From Sialis fuliginosa (Eukaryota > Arthropoda > Insecta > Megaloptera > Sialidae): 64,000 nt of DNA. Made by a program: the position numbers and the translations under genes. Shown here in pieces: positions 10,584 to 22,671 of the stretch. The DNA is taken from the NCBI GenBank assembly GCA_961205875.1, contig OY540812.1, positions 27,537,098 to 27,601,097 of the forward strand, read 5' to 3'. Every line of letters starts with the position of its first letter. Positions within the stretch are counted from its first letter, which is position 1. Below the pieces are notes generated by a model. It was not told where the DNA came from. It made no database searches and saw nothing but the letters and a program-made list of their open reading frames with translations.

Positions 10584-11356
10584 TCAGTGGGTGACAATAA
10601 CATCCGGAGCTGACTTGGTTGTCTCTACACTAAATGGTCGTTGCTTGTTCAGCGTGTTCTTGGTCAAATCTACCACATTTTTATCAGCAGCTTGCGGAGG
10701 AGCTGGAGCATGATGGGTGTCTTTCTTTTTATTCTGGTCTACTTCAATAGCAACTTCAGCTCTATATTTAGGATTTTTGTTGTCTTTATAACCGAACGTT
10801 GAGAATTTAGGACTACCATGACTTTGGATCGATCCTTCAGTAGAACTCTTATAATCCCCTCTCCTGTAAGTCCCATAATTTGGAACTACTTCCCCGTACA
10901 TGCCATATGTTTTTTGAGGACTTCCATGTGGTTTAAAATGATGCGCCTTCTGTGGACTTTCCTGTGATATATGGTGGTTCCCTTTATGAGCAACTTCGTG
11001 ACCTTTATGGTATTTCTTCGTTGGACTCTGAGGAGGGTTTAACAGTTCTGGTTCTTGGTCAACTGTCCATCCGTATCTGTGGTGGTCGTTACTGCGAACC
11101 GAACTTCTGCGGCAATGGTGGACTTTCCTGAAGTTATCGTGGCCTGGGTAGCCGTGCATTGAACTGTGAGATGATATTGGTGACATGCTACGATCGGATA
11201 CTGAGTTTTGATGCTGGAACATACCGGTGCTGAAGAGGCTTTCGCGTGTCTGGCACGCACTGTCGCACATTTCAGGGGGAGGGGCTAAGATGTCGCACTC
11301 GTTCATCTCGTCGTTGTCTTCGCCGTTAGAATTCTGATGTAAGTTCGTGTTTGTGC
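10584..11356 (-). CDS. Last exon: cytoplasmic tail up to the first (leaky) stop
   Basis: The acceptor AG (11358-11357) follows a pyrimidine tract, and the entry phase 1 completes the split Ser codon. It encodes residues 351-606 and ends VIVTH before UGA at 10586-10584. The tail is rich in Ser, His, Pro, Lys and Tyr and has no folded domain. Three Ser-Pro-x-Lys sites of the CDK/MAPK kind stand close together (SPTK 460-463, SPQK 483-486, SPQK 495-498), with further SP dipeptides. A short DSACQTRE segment near 381-388 resembles QT-type LC8 or PDZ-independent linear motifs, but only loosely. The next base after UGA is C, and the frame stays open behind it. Opening ATG-like codons inside the exon (for example 11306) are internal methionines, not starts, because the frame is continuous with the acceptor. 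Confidence 0.9.
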
Positions 11357-12789
11357 CTGAAAAGAAAAAAATAATTAATTGTAATGTTAAAAATTTGTTT
11401 TAAATAATTGCTTCTTGAATTCTTTTTGACATAAAGAATTATTTGTTTAATTTATTCAAGCTAAATATTTGTTCCAAAATTTGAAATTATATTATTGGCT
11501 TAAGTATTTGTCGTTGGTAGTATAACTAAAGCCCTGTTATAATTTTTTTTCAGATTTTATGATCCAATAGTTACCGAGCTACAGAGAGGTGGACAAATTA
11601 TTTTCTGCTTGGAGTCCCTTGCAGGCGACATTTTTTAAGTTAAAAAAATAATAGGATCACATTCTATTGATTGAGATCTAAATTTTGACATCCCACACGC
11701 CTTGGTATATATATTTTAATTTGCTTTGGAGCCCCTTGCAGTCGCCAGTTTTGAGTTAGAAAAGAATAAGAAAGAGGTTCAAATTCCACATATTCAATAC
11801 AAATTTCAAGTTTATAGCTTATGTTCACGAAATATTTTGCTTTGACTGAAAAGGACGGACGATTAATAAGGTTTCTTCGAATCCCTAACAACATACAATT
11901 TCATACGTGCGAATGAATTGTAAATTCAACTTTGTCAGGAAAATATGCATATTACAATATATAATGACATAAAATACATTCATAATAATCGTTTCTAATA
12001 AAAATAAATTCCGTCGAAGTTTCCGGATGTGTATAACGGTTAACCGTATTAAATAACTAAAGTTTTCAATGTCACCGCTTTATTAATGCATAATGCAAAG
12101 GGTCATTTGGTGCCATTTTACTGACCATACACAGGACTCCCATTAAGTTCGACAAAAACCTCTGAAATTAGCACAACCCTTTCTCAAACGTTCCCTTACT
12201 TCCGGCAAAGGGAATAAAGCAGAGGTCATCAAACAATGGAAACCCGAATGCATTACATATAATAAATTTCCCGCCATTTTTATATTTCACGAAAATGCTT
12301 TATGGAATACAAAGAATGTTTTATGAGAGTAATATTATAACATTGAAACTTGAATAGAATTCAAATAATTGTGATTTAAAAAATGGGAATTTAAATAAAA
12401 AGATGGTAGACAAGTCACAGAACTTCATCCTGCCGTTTTATATAATAATGATAATTCTTATTTAACCACACTTAAAAATCATGTATTTGAATTGTAATTT
12501 AAAGAATTTATTTTTTATGAACATAAATGTCAAACAATAATTTATTTTTGTTATTTCCATAAAGATACAAAATTACTATTGTCATATAATTCATCGTAAA
12601 TTCTTCATATTATATTGCTTGCTTGCAATATCCTAGTGATAAGAGGAAATTATGTGATCATTTCTAAAAGTAGAACAAATTTTGGTCTTCTCGTTTCAGG
12701 TTAAAACAAACATTTAGTTCATGTCTGTTTGTTTGGCTGTATGTGTATGTATATTCCCTTGGTTTGTTTGTTGGGTCTCAGTAGATTTC

Positions 12790-12910
12790 CCCCCTTAAAT
12801 ATCTCAAGAACGACGCATGTTACATGGAAATTGGATATAGCCTTTTTTACAGTATAAAATTTTCTACAATAAAGTTTATTACAACTTTTGCACTAGAATA
12901 TTCCCTTGCA
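12790..12910 (-). mobile_element. Family A repeat, fragment
   Basis: Text 'tatctcaagaacgacgcatg' and following bases are the inverse of the tail of the dispersed family A repeat (see 58230-58950). Confidence 0.45.
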
Positions 12911-13208
12911 AAGAATTTAACAAGTGGAAGCACTATTATACAATCAGTTGACAGATGTGTTTTTTTTTTTAGATTTACAAATATCAACTTTTAAATCTCT
13001 CGCTAAAATTTAAACTAATCTGGTCTCGGTCTCATAAACGATTTCCTACACGTTACTGAAGAGAAGTGTAATAACTTATTACACTTCTCCTCAGTATTAT
13101 TATTTATTTATTATAATTATATTATTTAATATGTATTACTAATAAGACACTATCACTACTAAAAACATTGATTCCATTTTTTCCAATTTTTACATTTTCC
13201 TTCTTATA

Positions 13209-13340
13209 CCGTGTTTAGACTAGAAAGATAAAACAGCAACATCGTGATTTGACAAAATTGCAACAAATCCTGTGCATTTTTAAATATGAAGTGTTTTAAA
13301 AACATCGTGTTGCTGTTTTGTCTTTTTAGTCTAAACACAG
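13209..13340. mobile_element. Small MITE with about 38-bp inverted ends
   Basis: CGTGTTTAGACTAGAAAGAT.. at the left and, inverted, TGTGTTTAGACTAAAAAGAC.. at the right share most of about 38 bp, including AAAACAGCAACA. 132 bp long. The target duplication is not clear. Confidence 0.65.
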
Positions 13341-13390
13341 CATTACTGGGTTTTACCCAACAATAAGCACGGCAGTAAACATTAGATATC

Positions 13391-13660
13391 GTTCATTCCA
13401 TAAATAACTACACACTTTTTTGGTTGTCGTCGCTGATTTTTTTGATTTTTACATATGTTTTAGTACTAGTTTAGAGAAGATTTTTAACGGTACTTAGAGA
13501 TCAAAATAAGATCTGCCTCCAAAAATATCGACTTTTGAAAATTTGACGTACTTTTTTTGAAAACGAAATATCTCAAAAATTATCAAAGATAAGGTAAAAA
13601 TCAAAATCAAAAAAATCGGCAACGACAACCAAAAAAATGTGTAGTTATTTATGGAATGAC
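13391..13660. mobile_element. Fold-back MITE
   Basis: TTCATTCCATAAATAACTAC and TTTTTTGGTTGTCGTCGCTG at the left are repeated inverted at the right over about 65 bp. GATAT/ATATC text flanks both sides. No ORF. Confidence 0.65.
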
Positions 13661-13764
13661 CGATATATACCTATATACTATTTATTATATATAATTAGGT
13701 GTATAAGGTATATACATATGTATATGAGCATTTCCAGTAGTTTTTTTTTAAAACAAGGCGCACG

Positions 13765-14822
13765 TATGTCACCGATTTTGCCTCAATTTTTTTTCTCAAA
13801 GTACACATAAAAAAACACGTTTCCCAAAATTTTTTTCCCCCGCCCCCTTTTTTGGCTGAATTATGAAGTTTTGAAATCGAGCAAAATTAGACTTTTTTCG
13901 AGAGTACCTTATTTTTCAAAATGTCTCTATATTATGCATGTTATAGGGCTCATTTTCTTTGTTTTTTATTGAACTTTCACTTGAAATCGGTTTCAGAGCC
14001 GATTATTCAATTTTGGCCGAATGCGGTACCAAAACATTAAGTTTGATTTTTTGTAAAAATAATCGATTTTGAAATTGCCGCCAAATATTTTGGTTTTTAC
14101 CAAAATACTTCCGGTATAAGTCATTTTATTCTATTTTTTATGTAGTTTCCAAATATTTATACATTTTTTAATTGGTCAAAAACTTTTAATACGAGTAATT
14201 AGGTGTTTTATAAAAATTATATCTCACTTGGGAGCTCAATATGAAAAATTATTTTTTGAGGGTTATTTTAAGGATAAAGAAAGGATTTTTTTTCCAAAAT
14301 ATGGTGCAATTTGGAGTATACAGAAATAAGTTTTAATAGTGTGAATAAAGCGTTTTTTGAAAGACATCTTAAAACAAGTGTAACTTTAAAAATTGTTGAC
14401 CAAATTAAAAAATGTATAAATATTTGGAAACTACATAAAAAATAGAAAAAAATGACCTATACCGGAAGTATTTTAGTTGAAAACAAAATATTTGGTGGCA
14501 ATTTCAAAATCGACTATTTTTACAAAAAGTCAAACTTAATGTTTTGGTACCGCATTCGGCCAAAATTGAATATTTGGCTCTGAAACCGATTTTAAATGAA
14601 AGATCAATAAGAAACGAAGAAAACAACGAGCACTATAACACGCTTAATAAGGGATAATTTGAAAAATAAGGTACTCTCGAAAAAAGTCTAATTTCGCTCG
14701 ATTTCAAAATTAAAAAAAATCGTAACTCAGCCAAAAAAGGGGCGGGGGAAAAAGGTTTTGGGAAACATGTTTATTTTATATGTACTTTGAGATAAAAAAT
14801 TGGGAGAAAAATCGGTGACATA
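13765..14822. mobile_element. 1.06-kb fold-back element
   Basis: Arms of roughly 430 bp (13765-14190 and 14390-14822) are inverted copies with scattered substitutions. Shared blocks include TATGTCACCGATTT, the CCCCCGCCCC tract, ACTTTTTTCGAGAGTACCTT, GGCCGAATGCGGTACCAAAA and ATACTTCCGGTATA. There is no coding capacity in either strand. It would fold into a long hairpin in RNA from the host intron. Confidence 0.75.
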
Positions 14823-15527
14823 TTAGAAATTCTCATATTTATACATATATAGGTATATGTTTTTATGTTGAATAGTCGACTTGCTCTGTCGTAAAAAAAA
14901 TCTATGTAGGTTAGGTACCTATTTTATTAGTTTTATGATAGTAAAACGTTATTAAAATCTGCAGGTATTCCATTATAGACATCAATCAATTTTCATTATT
15001 ATATAGTTCTGAAGCTCGTAAATCTTCATTATTCTAGATTTTTTATAGTTTTTATATATTTAATTTTGTAAAAAAATAAATATAATATAATTACTATTTT
15101 TGCATTTTTCGAGAAATCAATACTCAATGTTCATACGAAGCTTACTACTTTATTTACAAAGAAAATTTTGATTTACTGAATGTGCTTTATTTGCAATCTA
15201 TTTACGTAAGATCTTATGATATAGAGTACTTGAGAAGTTTGGACTTTTGAGTCTATGCAGAAAACTTTTAAATAACCCTGAAGATATTTACTGCAAGAGC
15301 GAATGTATGCTTAAAGTTTGAAACTTTGCATTTCATTAATACTATGTATGGATATTAATTCTGAAGACGATATGTCGTATGTATGTTGAAGTATGTAGTA
15401 TATAATATATGTACTTCTTATTTATTATTTTAAGGTTGTTTTTATAAAAATTATATGAATATTAAAATAAATAATATTGATATGAATATTAAAATAAAAT
15501 GTGTAAGTATACATATACAGGATGTTT

Positions 15528-15891
15528 CATTATTGAATGCCAATATTGAAGGGGGTTTGTTTGTTTTGTTTATATGCCTTTAAAAGATAAAAATGGTATA
15601 TAAACATAGGTTTGTTTTTGCTTTATTTTTGATATATAGAATGATCAAGTTTTTTAGAAAAAATTTTTTTTTATAACTCCGAAACTGCATTCGTTATTTT
15701 TATAAAACTTGGTGGAAAGACAAGTATTTTGTGAAAAGAAAAACGAATTTTCAGTTTCAACCAGAGCGTCATAATTAATGTCACCTTGATTATTTTGAAT
15801 GAAGAAATAAACCGAAAACGGACTTTAAAACTCTTAAAATCATGCACAGATTAATTCCCTTCAATATTGACATTCAATTATGATATACCTG
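15528..15891. mobile_element. TA-flanked MITE, mariner-like ends
   Basis: Left CAGGATGTTTCATTATTGAA and right (inverted) CAGGTATATCATAATTGAAT continue with TGCCAATATTGAAGGG / CCCTTCAATATTGACA. TA on both sides fits Tc1/mariner. 364 bp, no ORF. Confidence 0.65.
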
Positions 15892-15959
15892 TATACCTAA
15901 CAATAACCATAATAATACCTTATTTTATATTTAAAATAATAAATTTTCGACAAGATATA

Positions 15960-16135
15960 AAAATATTTTTGGTTGTCACCCTTCCCCTTACACACGATTT
16001 TGATGTTTTTTAAATGGGGCGATCTACTAGCCAGACCCAAACAACCAAGTTTCATTAACATCGGTTCAGTGGTTCATAAGTTCTGAGTGTGACTAGGATT
16101 CAAAGGACATTCAGACAGACACAGAATATTATTAT
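15960..16135 (+). mobile_element. Family A repeat, tail fragment
   Basis: 'ggttgtcacccttcccctta' through 'aggattcaaaggacattcag' matches the tail portions of the repeats at 55440-55640 and 58680-58850. Confidence 0.5.
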
Positions 16136-16149
16136 TAAGAATAACTTAA

Positions 16150-16511
16150 CCCTTTGGACGCGAAAGTCGACTATAGTCATCGACTAGAAAAAATATCGTT
16201 ACCCGCGGAAATCGATTCTTATTTAAAAAAAAAATGTAAATGTTATTGTTTTATTTGTTTATTATTTTTTGTATGTAAATTTAATATTTATGTAAAATAA
16301 AAATTATATTAAAAAAAATGATTTACTAAAACATTAATCCTCAATATACTACAGACGAATATCAACTTTCTTATAATTATGCAGTTTCATGCAAAATTGA
16401 CATCATGAAAAGAAAATGTAAATAAAATAAAAACTAGACCCCTCTTATTTTTATCGAAATTGTGCACATTTTTAGGAATAAGTGTTTCGCGACATGGTCG
16501 CGTCCAAAGGG
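16150..16511. mobile_element. piggyBac-type MITE 1
   Basis: CCCTTTGGACGCGA at the left and its inverse TCGCGTCCAAAGGG at the right are exact. Both sides have TTAA (16146-16149, 16512-16515), the piggyBac target. It has no transposase. Confidence 0.78.
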
Positions 16512-16988
16512 TTAAAATATCTTAAAAACGTTAGATTTTACTATACCGTATCGGGTTTTATCGACTTGTAAAATTTCCCAAGGGGGATTACAACCTGTTT
16601 GAATTAATTCATTTTACATCTCTTAATTACAAACTGGTAACGTTTCTCACTGCAAAGAGAACCATATCGTCACCACTTTGGTTACGAGTACTACAACTAC
16701 TACTCGGCCACTCTTTTGCCGCTGATTGTGGCATGCATGCAGTACACATGCCGCACTGTACGTCTAACATGATCTACTTTTCATTTCCTGTTTCCGGTTG
16801 CAAAATACCGCATGCGCTGTCTCTCTCGCGTACACAAATGGCTCTGTATAAGAGGAGGTAGTATAGGTTGTGCATGAAATATACGATATTAGATTTAACC
16901 AATAAAGCGTGGTTAGGAAAAAACATCGTTGGTTAAAAGGTATTTGTTTCTTGTAAAATAAATCAAATAACTAATATTATACTATATA

Positions 16989-17895
16989 GGGGAGACTGGG
17001 GGAATCGCGCCACCTTAAGGAAAAACGATTTTTTTCTATACTAAAGTAACATAACACTTTAAATAAGCGGACTATTTAGTTATACAGTTTCTCACGCATT
17101 GTACAAATACTTTAACAAAGCTTAATTAAGCGAAGTTTTAACGTTATTTAAAAAAAAGTTTAAAAAGACCACAGTGCGCGATTACCCTGGTACCAGGGTA
17201 ATTCCGCCACACCCTAATTTGTTTAGCTGCAGCAATTAGGATTGAAGATAACTTGTTCAATGCTACATTAAAACTGCCATCGGTTGTTTTTGAAGACGTA
17301 CTTGAAGTTCCGGGAACTTCTGGTAGGCCATCTGGACTATAAATGGCCATTTCTTCAGTTTTATCAGTTTGGGGTAGGTTTCTGCTATCGGTTATTGGGC
17401 CTAGGTCTACGTTATTTTGCCCAAGATAGAAGACCTCTTCAACTTCTTGATCGTCAATAACTAGAGGTTCTAAGTTTTAATCTGAGAGGATTTACATTAT
17501 TGCCCCAGCTATAATGGCGCCATTACCCCGGTATGACAATATGGCGAATGATCTTAATTCACAACTAGTGATGACGCTTACACATAAAAAATATAACACA
17601 TAAATGTAACTGAATATTAGTTAAATGCGTACGCATACTAATTACGGCTATAAATTAACAAAAAATACACTTAACTCGATTTACATATGTCACAAATTAT
17701 AACGAAACAGTAAAAAACAATATTTTCTGCGATAATAACTACACTTCTCTAATTAGAACCTTGATAATACTGAAGCAGTTTCTTCTGTTGGTCACTAAAG
17801 TACAGCATTTATCGCGACATCTCCACCGACAATCGTTTGCTGTTTACATAGGGTGGCGGCATTACCCCGAGTGGCGCCATTCCCCCGGTCTCCCC
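16989..17895. mobile_element. pogo-like DNA transposon derivative
   Basis: GGGGAGACTGGGGGAATCGC at the left and, inverted, GGGGAGACCGGGGGAATGGC at the right, with TA on both sides. Further copies of the 'GGCGCCATTACCCCGG' motif sit inside. On the minus strand an open stretch from about 17480 to 17145 reads as a Ser/Thr-rich protein tail (LPEVPGTSSTSSKTTDGSF). It may be the remnant C-terminus of a transposase, but no catalytic residues are left. Confidence 0.6.
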
Positions 17896-18664
17896 TACGA
17901 TGTATTAAATGGGTTATATAGTGTTTAAACTAGAATATATTTGGGCATGCCTCACATTGTATGCTGTCGATCCATTTTCATTGTTGGTTAGTGAAGAATC
18001 TAAAATAGGACAAGTAGTTGAGGTCCACACAACCAAATTCCCAACATGATATGACTATCAATACTTGAATACTGATTATTTATTCTTTTTTTTTCACTAT
18101 TATAAAAAACTATAAGATGTTATTTAATAAATGTATTTAATATTTGAAAGTATCGATTGCCACCAAAACAAATTAGAACAAACAAATCTTTTTCAAGAAA
18201 TTCTAAAATCTACTTTTTGTAGTCTTTTTGTTCAGACAAAAAACGGCTAGACCTAATTTGATGAAATTTCTTTCAGTTAATATTAATGTAAGACACTTCG
18301 ATTGGCATCCCAACGAAGACATTTACCGTTTTTTTTGCGAGATTTCGTGCAGGAAAAAAATGACCACGCACGTATATTTTTTTTGTAGTATAAACATTAA
18401 ACATACTGTAATGATCTTGTAACATAAAAATATGTTGATTTTTTTATTTCTATTTTCGGATCCATTACAATAACTTCCCTGTGCCGAGAAGTTAATAATG
18501 GTAAAAGTTACTTGATTGATTACTGGAAACTATAATATTTTTAATTTTAAATAGATTTTTCTTCTATAATTGTAGAAAGTATAACATATTACGGCGGATA
18601 ACTACGGCCTATGATGAATAAAATAAAATATAAAATAAGAACTTAAAATCAGACTTAATGAGAA

Positions 18665-18960
18665 GATTTTGCAGTGTACACGCAAGGATAGAATTATAGC
18701 GAAACAGATCTGGAGAAAAATGGAAGTGGAAACATCAACTGCACGAAAATTAGAAAATAAAACATTGAGATGATATGCCCACGTTCAGAGGACGAATGAA
18801 GAAATGGTCACCTAGGGGAAACAGTCAAGAGCATAATGGCAGACAAAGGGTTAAGTGAAGAAGTGGGAAGATAAACAGTATTGAAAGTTGATGCTGCTAA
18901 ACCTGTAATGGAAAATAAGCCAACAGAAGAAGAAATAGATTTTTTTTAGAAATCCACAGA
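18665..18960 (+). pseudogene. LINE reverse-transcriptase remnant
   Basis: The frame around 18700-18815 reads IWRKMEVETSTARKLENKTL, stop, then YAHVQRTNEEMV. This matches the well-known end of insect non-LTR reverse transcriptases (W-x-K..., R-x-x-W-Y-G-H-V-x-R-M). In-frame stops show it is dead. Confidence 0.6.
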
Positions 18961-19331
18961 AAAATACAGCTATTATAGTGGTTCTCCACTACAGAAAAAA
19001 GTTCATACAAACAAAGACTTGCTTAAATTGATTTTTTGGTATGTTCTTATTAAATTATCAAATTACTAAAATTTAGATATATCGAGGAATTGTATAAGGG
19101 TATAATGGTTTATAAACAATATTGCAAAAAATGGGTGTTTTAGCGAACAGAAAGCGGTACAAAAAAAGTTAAAGTGAATCGAACGACGATTTCTAAGAAA
19201 TTAAATAATAAATTAGGAAAGAATTAGAAAAGGTTACAGGGTGTCGAATAAGTGAAATTTTGGGCAAGAATATTCGTTAAGTTTGCAGTACTGGTAGAAG
19301 GTTTGTGAAACCCGAGCGGTTGTATTTTGAA

Positions 19332-19347
19332 GGGGGGGGGGGGGGGG
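19332..19347. repeat. 16-bp poly-G tract
   Basis: An uninterrupted G run followed by 'tactcacgg'. Similar 10-12 bp runs occur near 1130, 50811 and 63749. Confidence 0.9.
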
Positions 19348-19654
19348 TACTCACGGCACAGGTGTCGTGTGAACATATTTGATTTCCGCTCGCAGCATAT
19401 CTGAAAAACTACTGCACCGATTGAGCTAAAATTTGAAATATGTAGGTTTATGATGTATGTTAAATTATCTGCCAATTACACTTTAAAACATTATTTGTTG
19501 AGATAAAATAGATAACTAAAATTTGTTTCTTCTCTTTCTCTGTAAATAGCGTATTAATCTACGCTTTTTGATGGGCTGATTTCAAAAATATATACCTACA
19601 TATTATATCTTTACAAATTATTTAACCACGAAAATGATAGAAACTGTGTTAATT

Positions 19655-19700
19655 TAATAATAATAATTATATAATATAATATAATAATAATAATAATAAT
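19655..19700. repeat. AAT microsatellite
   Basis: Imperfect (AAT)n / (ATAAT)n tract. Confidence 0.8.
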
Positions 19701-20619
19701 TGAAGAAAAAAACGATAAACATAGACGAAAAACGAGTCTTTCCAGGAAAGAACATAGTTTCATTCATATCAGTCAATATTGATAGAACTACACACTGTGT
19801 ATGGTGTATACACTTTGTTGACATTTTAAGTATATATATATCTAAGGGATATGAAATTTTGACTTTACCACCCAATTTCAATTTTGTTCAAGTGGCCTAC
19901 GAATTTAAATTCACTCTGTATACACATATGTGTACCAGTACAAACAACATATACATACATATGTGCATACACATATATATAGATCTGTCCGCGGCGGCAA
20001 GCTTTTGAGAGCTTGCTTAATGGCACTTGGAGTTCACCCCGGAGCTTTGAAAGCTCTATTTTGTTTTAACTGGAGCTTCTTGTAGTTGCCTCCACCACCT
20101 ATTCATTCTGTACATGTATTATTACGTCCAGTTAACGACATTAAAATCTCATAATGAATATAATGAAGAATTGCTATAAAAGAGTAGGTTACATAAATAC
20201 AATATTTTATTCACAAATGTTGAAAATTATTTCACAACTTTTAGAAAATGTTTCATGCAATATGTTTTTCGATAGTAAAATTAATTTTTTGGTAATTTAT
20301 AACTATACATTTAAATATAAAACTAACCATAATACACAAATAAATATTTCGATTCATAAGATAATTGAAGAAATCATTTGAGAAAATTGTTTATACATAG
20401 TTAATTTTTTAACTAACATTTAATCTTTCTATAACACAGTAAAGAGTTTTTTAGTATATAAATAATCAAGTTCGCTTTTCACTTAACTGATAAGAAAATT
20501 CATAAATAAAAATTGAAAATTCCACCCTAACTCTTTACATAGAAATTCAGTACATAAAAATCCGCGACTTCATTCGTGTTTATTTATCACAAAAAAAAAT
20601 TATTTTAAAAATTACATAG

Positions 20620-21506
20620 TCACACAAAAAAAAAGGTTACGAATACAATGGTCTTCGAAAAAGACAATTGTATTCTGTATACTTATGTATTCTGAGGTAC
20701 TGATTCCGAATTTGGGGTCAAAATAGCACCTTATCCGATTCATTTTGACCTCAAATTCGGATTCAGCGCATCAAAATACATAAAAATCAATGGTCTCCGA
20801 AAAAGTTCACAAACTTTTTTTACTGTGTACAGCCACATACACAAAAAAGTTCAATAACTTTTTTGGATACCATTGTATCTATGTGTTTTGAGGCGCTCAA
20901 TTCGAATTTGAGGTCAAAATAGCATTTTGAAAATAACCTCGAAAAACCTAGTTTTTATCAGAGCAATGAACCGGAACTGAACTGAAAACCGGAAAACCCG
21001 TTATTTTTTGCCGGAACGAAAACCGTAACAGAACCGAAATAAAAATATCGGTTTTTACGGTTCAGTACATGTTAAAATACACGCGTTAACATGATCTTAT
21101 TTCCCACTTCAATTGTCATTAGGATTATCACACAAGTAGGTACATACCATAAAATGTTTTAAATTATGGTAGAAAAGAAATTTTTAATACAAATAATTTT
21201 TTTTTTTAATTAATCACTCGGAGCTGAACCGAAAACCGAAAAAACCGTTATTTTTTTTGGAAGAAAAACCGGAACCGACCCAAAAATATGTTTTTTATCG
21301 AACTAGAACGAAAACCGAAACGAAAAAAATAACGGTTCGAAGCCCTGGTTTTTATTTTTGAAAATTTGGTTTTTTGAGATTATTTTCAAATTGAATCAGA
21401 TATGGTGCTATTTTGACCTTAAATTTGGATTTAGCGCTTCAAAATACATAAAAATACAATGGTCTCCGAAAAAGTAATGTACTTTTTTTTGCTTTTTTGT
21501 GTTGAT
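20620..21506. mobile_element. Fold-back element interrupted by a hAT MITE
   Basis: Outer ends with CACACAAAAAAA and, inverted, TTTTTTGTGTT. Internal blocks 'caatggtctccgaaaaagt', 'cattttgacctcaaattcgg' and 'aggtcaaaatagca' occur in both orientations on the two sides. The hAT element at 20959-21347, with its 8-bp duplication, splits it, so it is the older insertion. Confidence 0.65.
20959..21347. mobile_element. hAT MITE, 'cggttttcggtt' family, copy 1
   Basis: Starts CAGAGCAATGAACCGG and ends GGTTCGAAGCCCTG, with identical GTTTTTAT on both sides (20951-20958, 21348-21355). The body is full of AACCGAAAACCGG words and a unique core (CGCGTTAACATGATCTTATT). About 90% like the copy at 60820-61218, whose left end (CAGGGCTTCGAACCGG) is the intact form. 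Confidence 0.85.
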
Positions 21507-21862
21507 GTGAATATTAAAAAATATCAATTATAATTTTTTCATAATGCGTGCCTAACCTAAGTACAGAAACGTAACTATAGTTCCTTGCACCCCCAATAAA
21601 TACTTGTATTCACCTTCCTGTACTCAGAAAAAAAAATCACTATGAATAAAAATATGTTTATTTTATTTTTAGGATGAAGTTTTAACCTCGGTTTTGTCTC
21701 GTCCGATTTTAAAGCACTCTCGTCTCGGTCTAGGTTTCGATCTCGCTTCGAGACCGAGATAAGTTTTGACTTGTTAGTGTGCAACTCTACTCATTTAATT
21801 TAATTAAGATATCAAAAGTCGATCCCACGCTTATTGAGTTTTGTCATCACTGGTGTAGTTAA

Positions 21863-22671
21863 CCCTTAACTGGTATCGTTATTTTCTGCAACGTTCCTTG
21901 GATTGTGGGTCCAAATGGACCCCAATGAAAATAAATGAAAACTGCTCGTGTTTTATTTAAAAAATCTAGCACTATGTAGTGGGTGAATTATAGAATAATA
22001 GTCCTTTTAGAATATAGATATTAAACCTTTATTAACCTTGTAACAAACGTAACATGTTTTAATGAATTATTACTAATAGTGTTTTTAGGAAACAATTTTC
22101 AGTCCGTACATTAAAAATCTAAAAAAAAGAAAAACAACAAAAAACGTAACTTAATAACTTTTTCCTGTTTCCTTACACTCTTAACTTTAAGAAAATATAA
22201 CCTTTTCTGAGGTCAATAGAATATAAAAAAATGACACGCATTACAAAACTACAAAATTACTTTCTAAGAACAGCCTTACAGATTAGTTATACATATTATC
22301 ACATTTAGAACACATAACAGTCTGTACTGAATGGTTCTAACAAATAAAATTGCAACCTTTTAGACATTTCAGGGATTGTTTTTGGTCCTTCTTTCTATCA
22401 CATAAATAGCAACGTCACCTTTTGCGCTCAGATGTTCCAGGGATGTCCATATTATAAATAACGTACTTGGTATCGTGGGTCCATTTGGACCCCAAGTCGG
22501 CTGTACCTCTGCTTGTAGTAAAGTCTAAGCGCCGTACGTCCGGCACCCGCCGCAGCACGCGACGTTATGAGATTACAAAGACGCGCGTATCCGTAACTCA
22601 AAAAATTAATTTTTTATAGCTGTAAATGTGTGCGTTGGGGTCCAAATTGACCCCACGATACCAGTTAAGGG
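21863..22671. mobile_element. piggyBac-type MITE 2, next to a splice donor
   Basis: CCCTTAACTGGTATCGT at the left and CGATACCAGTTAAGGG at the right, flanked by TTAA (21859-21862, 22672-22675). The palindrome GGGTCCAAATGGACCC and variants occurs three times. The right end is only 6 bp from the GTAAGT donor of exon 22975-22688. A scrap of the same end is at about 28633-28655. Confidence 0.82.

Noticed and set aside
10584-10586. UGA as selenocysteine
   Set aside because: No SECIS-like element could be recognised in the AT-rich 3' flank, the protein is not of a selenoprotein family, and many insects lack the pathway. Readthrough is simpler.
19700-20008. 102-codon plus-strand frame
   Set aside because: Begins in a microsatellite, has AT-driven composition (Ile/Lys/Tyr), also open on the opposite strand, no domain.
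20015-20110. tRNA- or SINE-like promoter in the GC-richer patch
   Set aside because: No A-box/B-box pair or cloverleaf could be found. It resembles the 'ggagcyyctt' repeat also seen near 11600.
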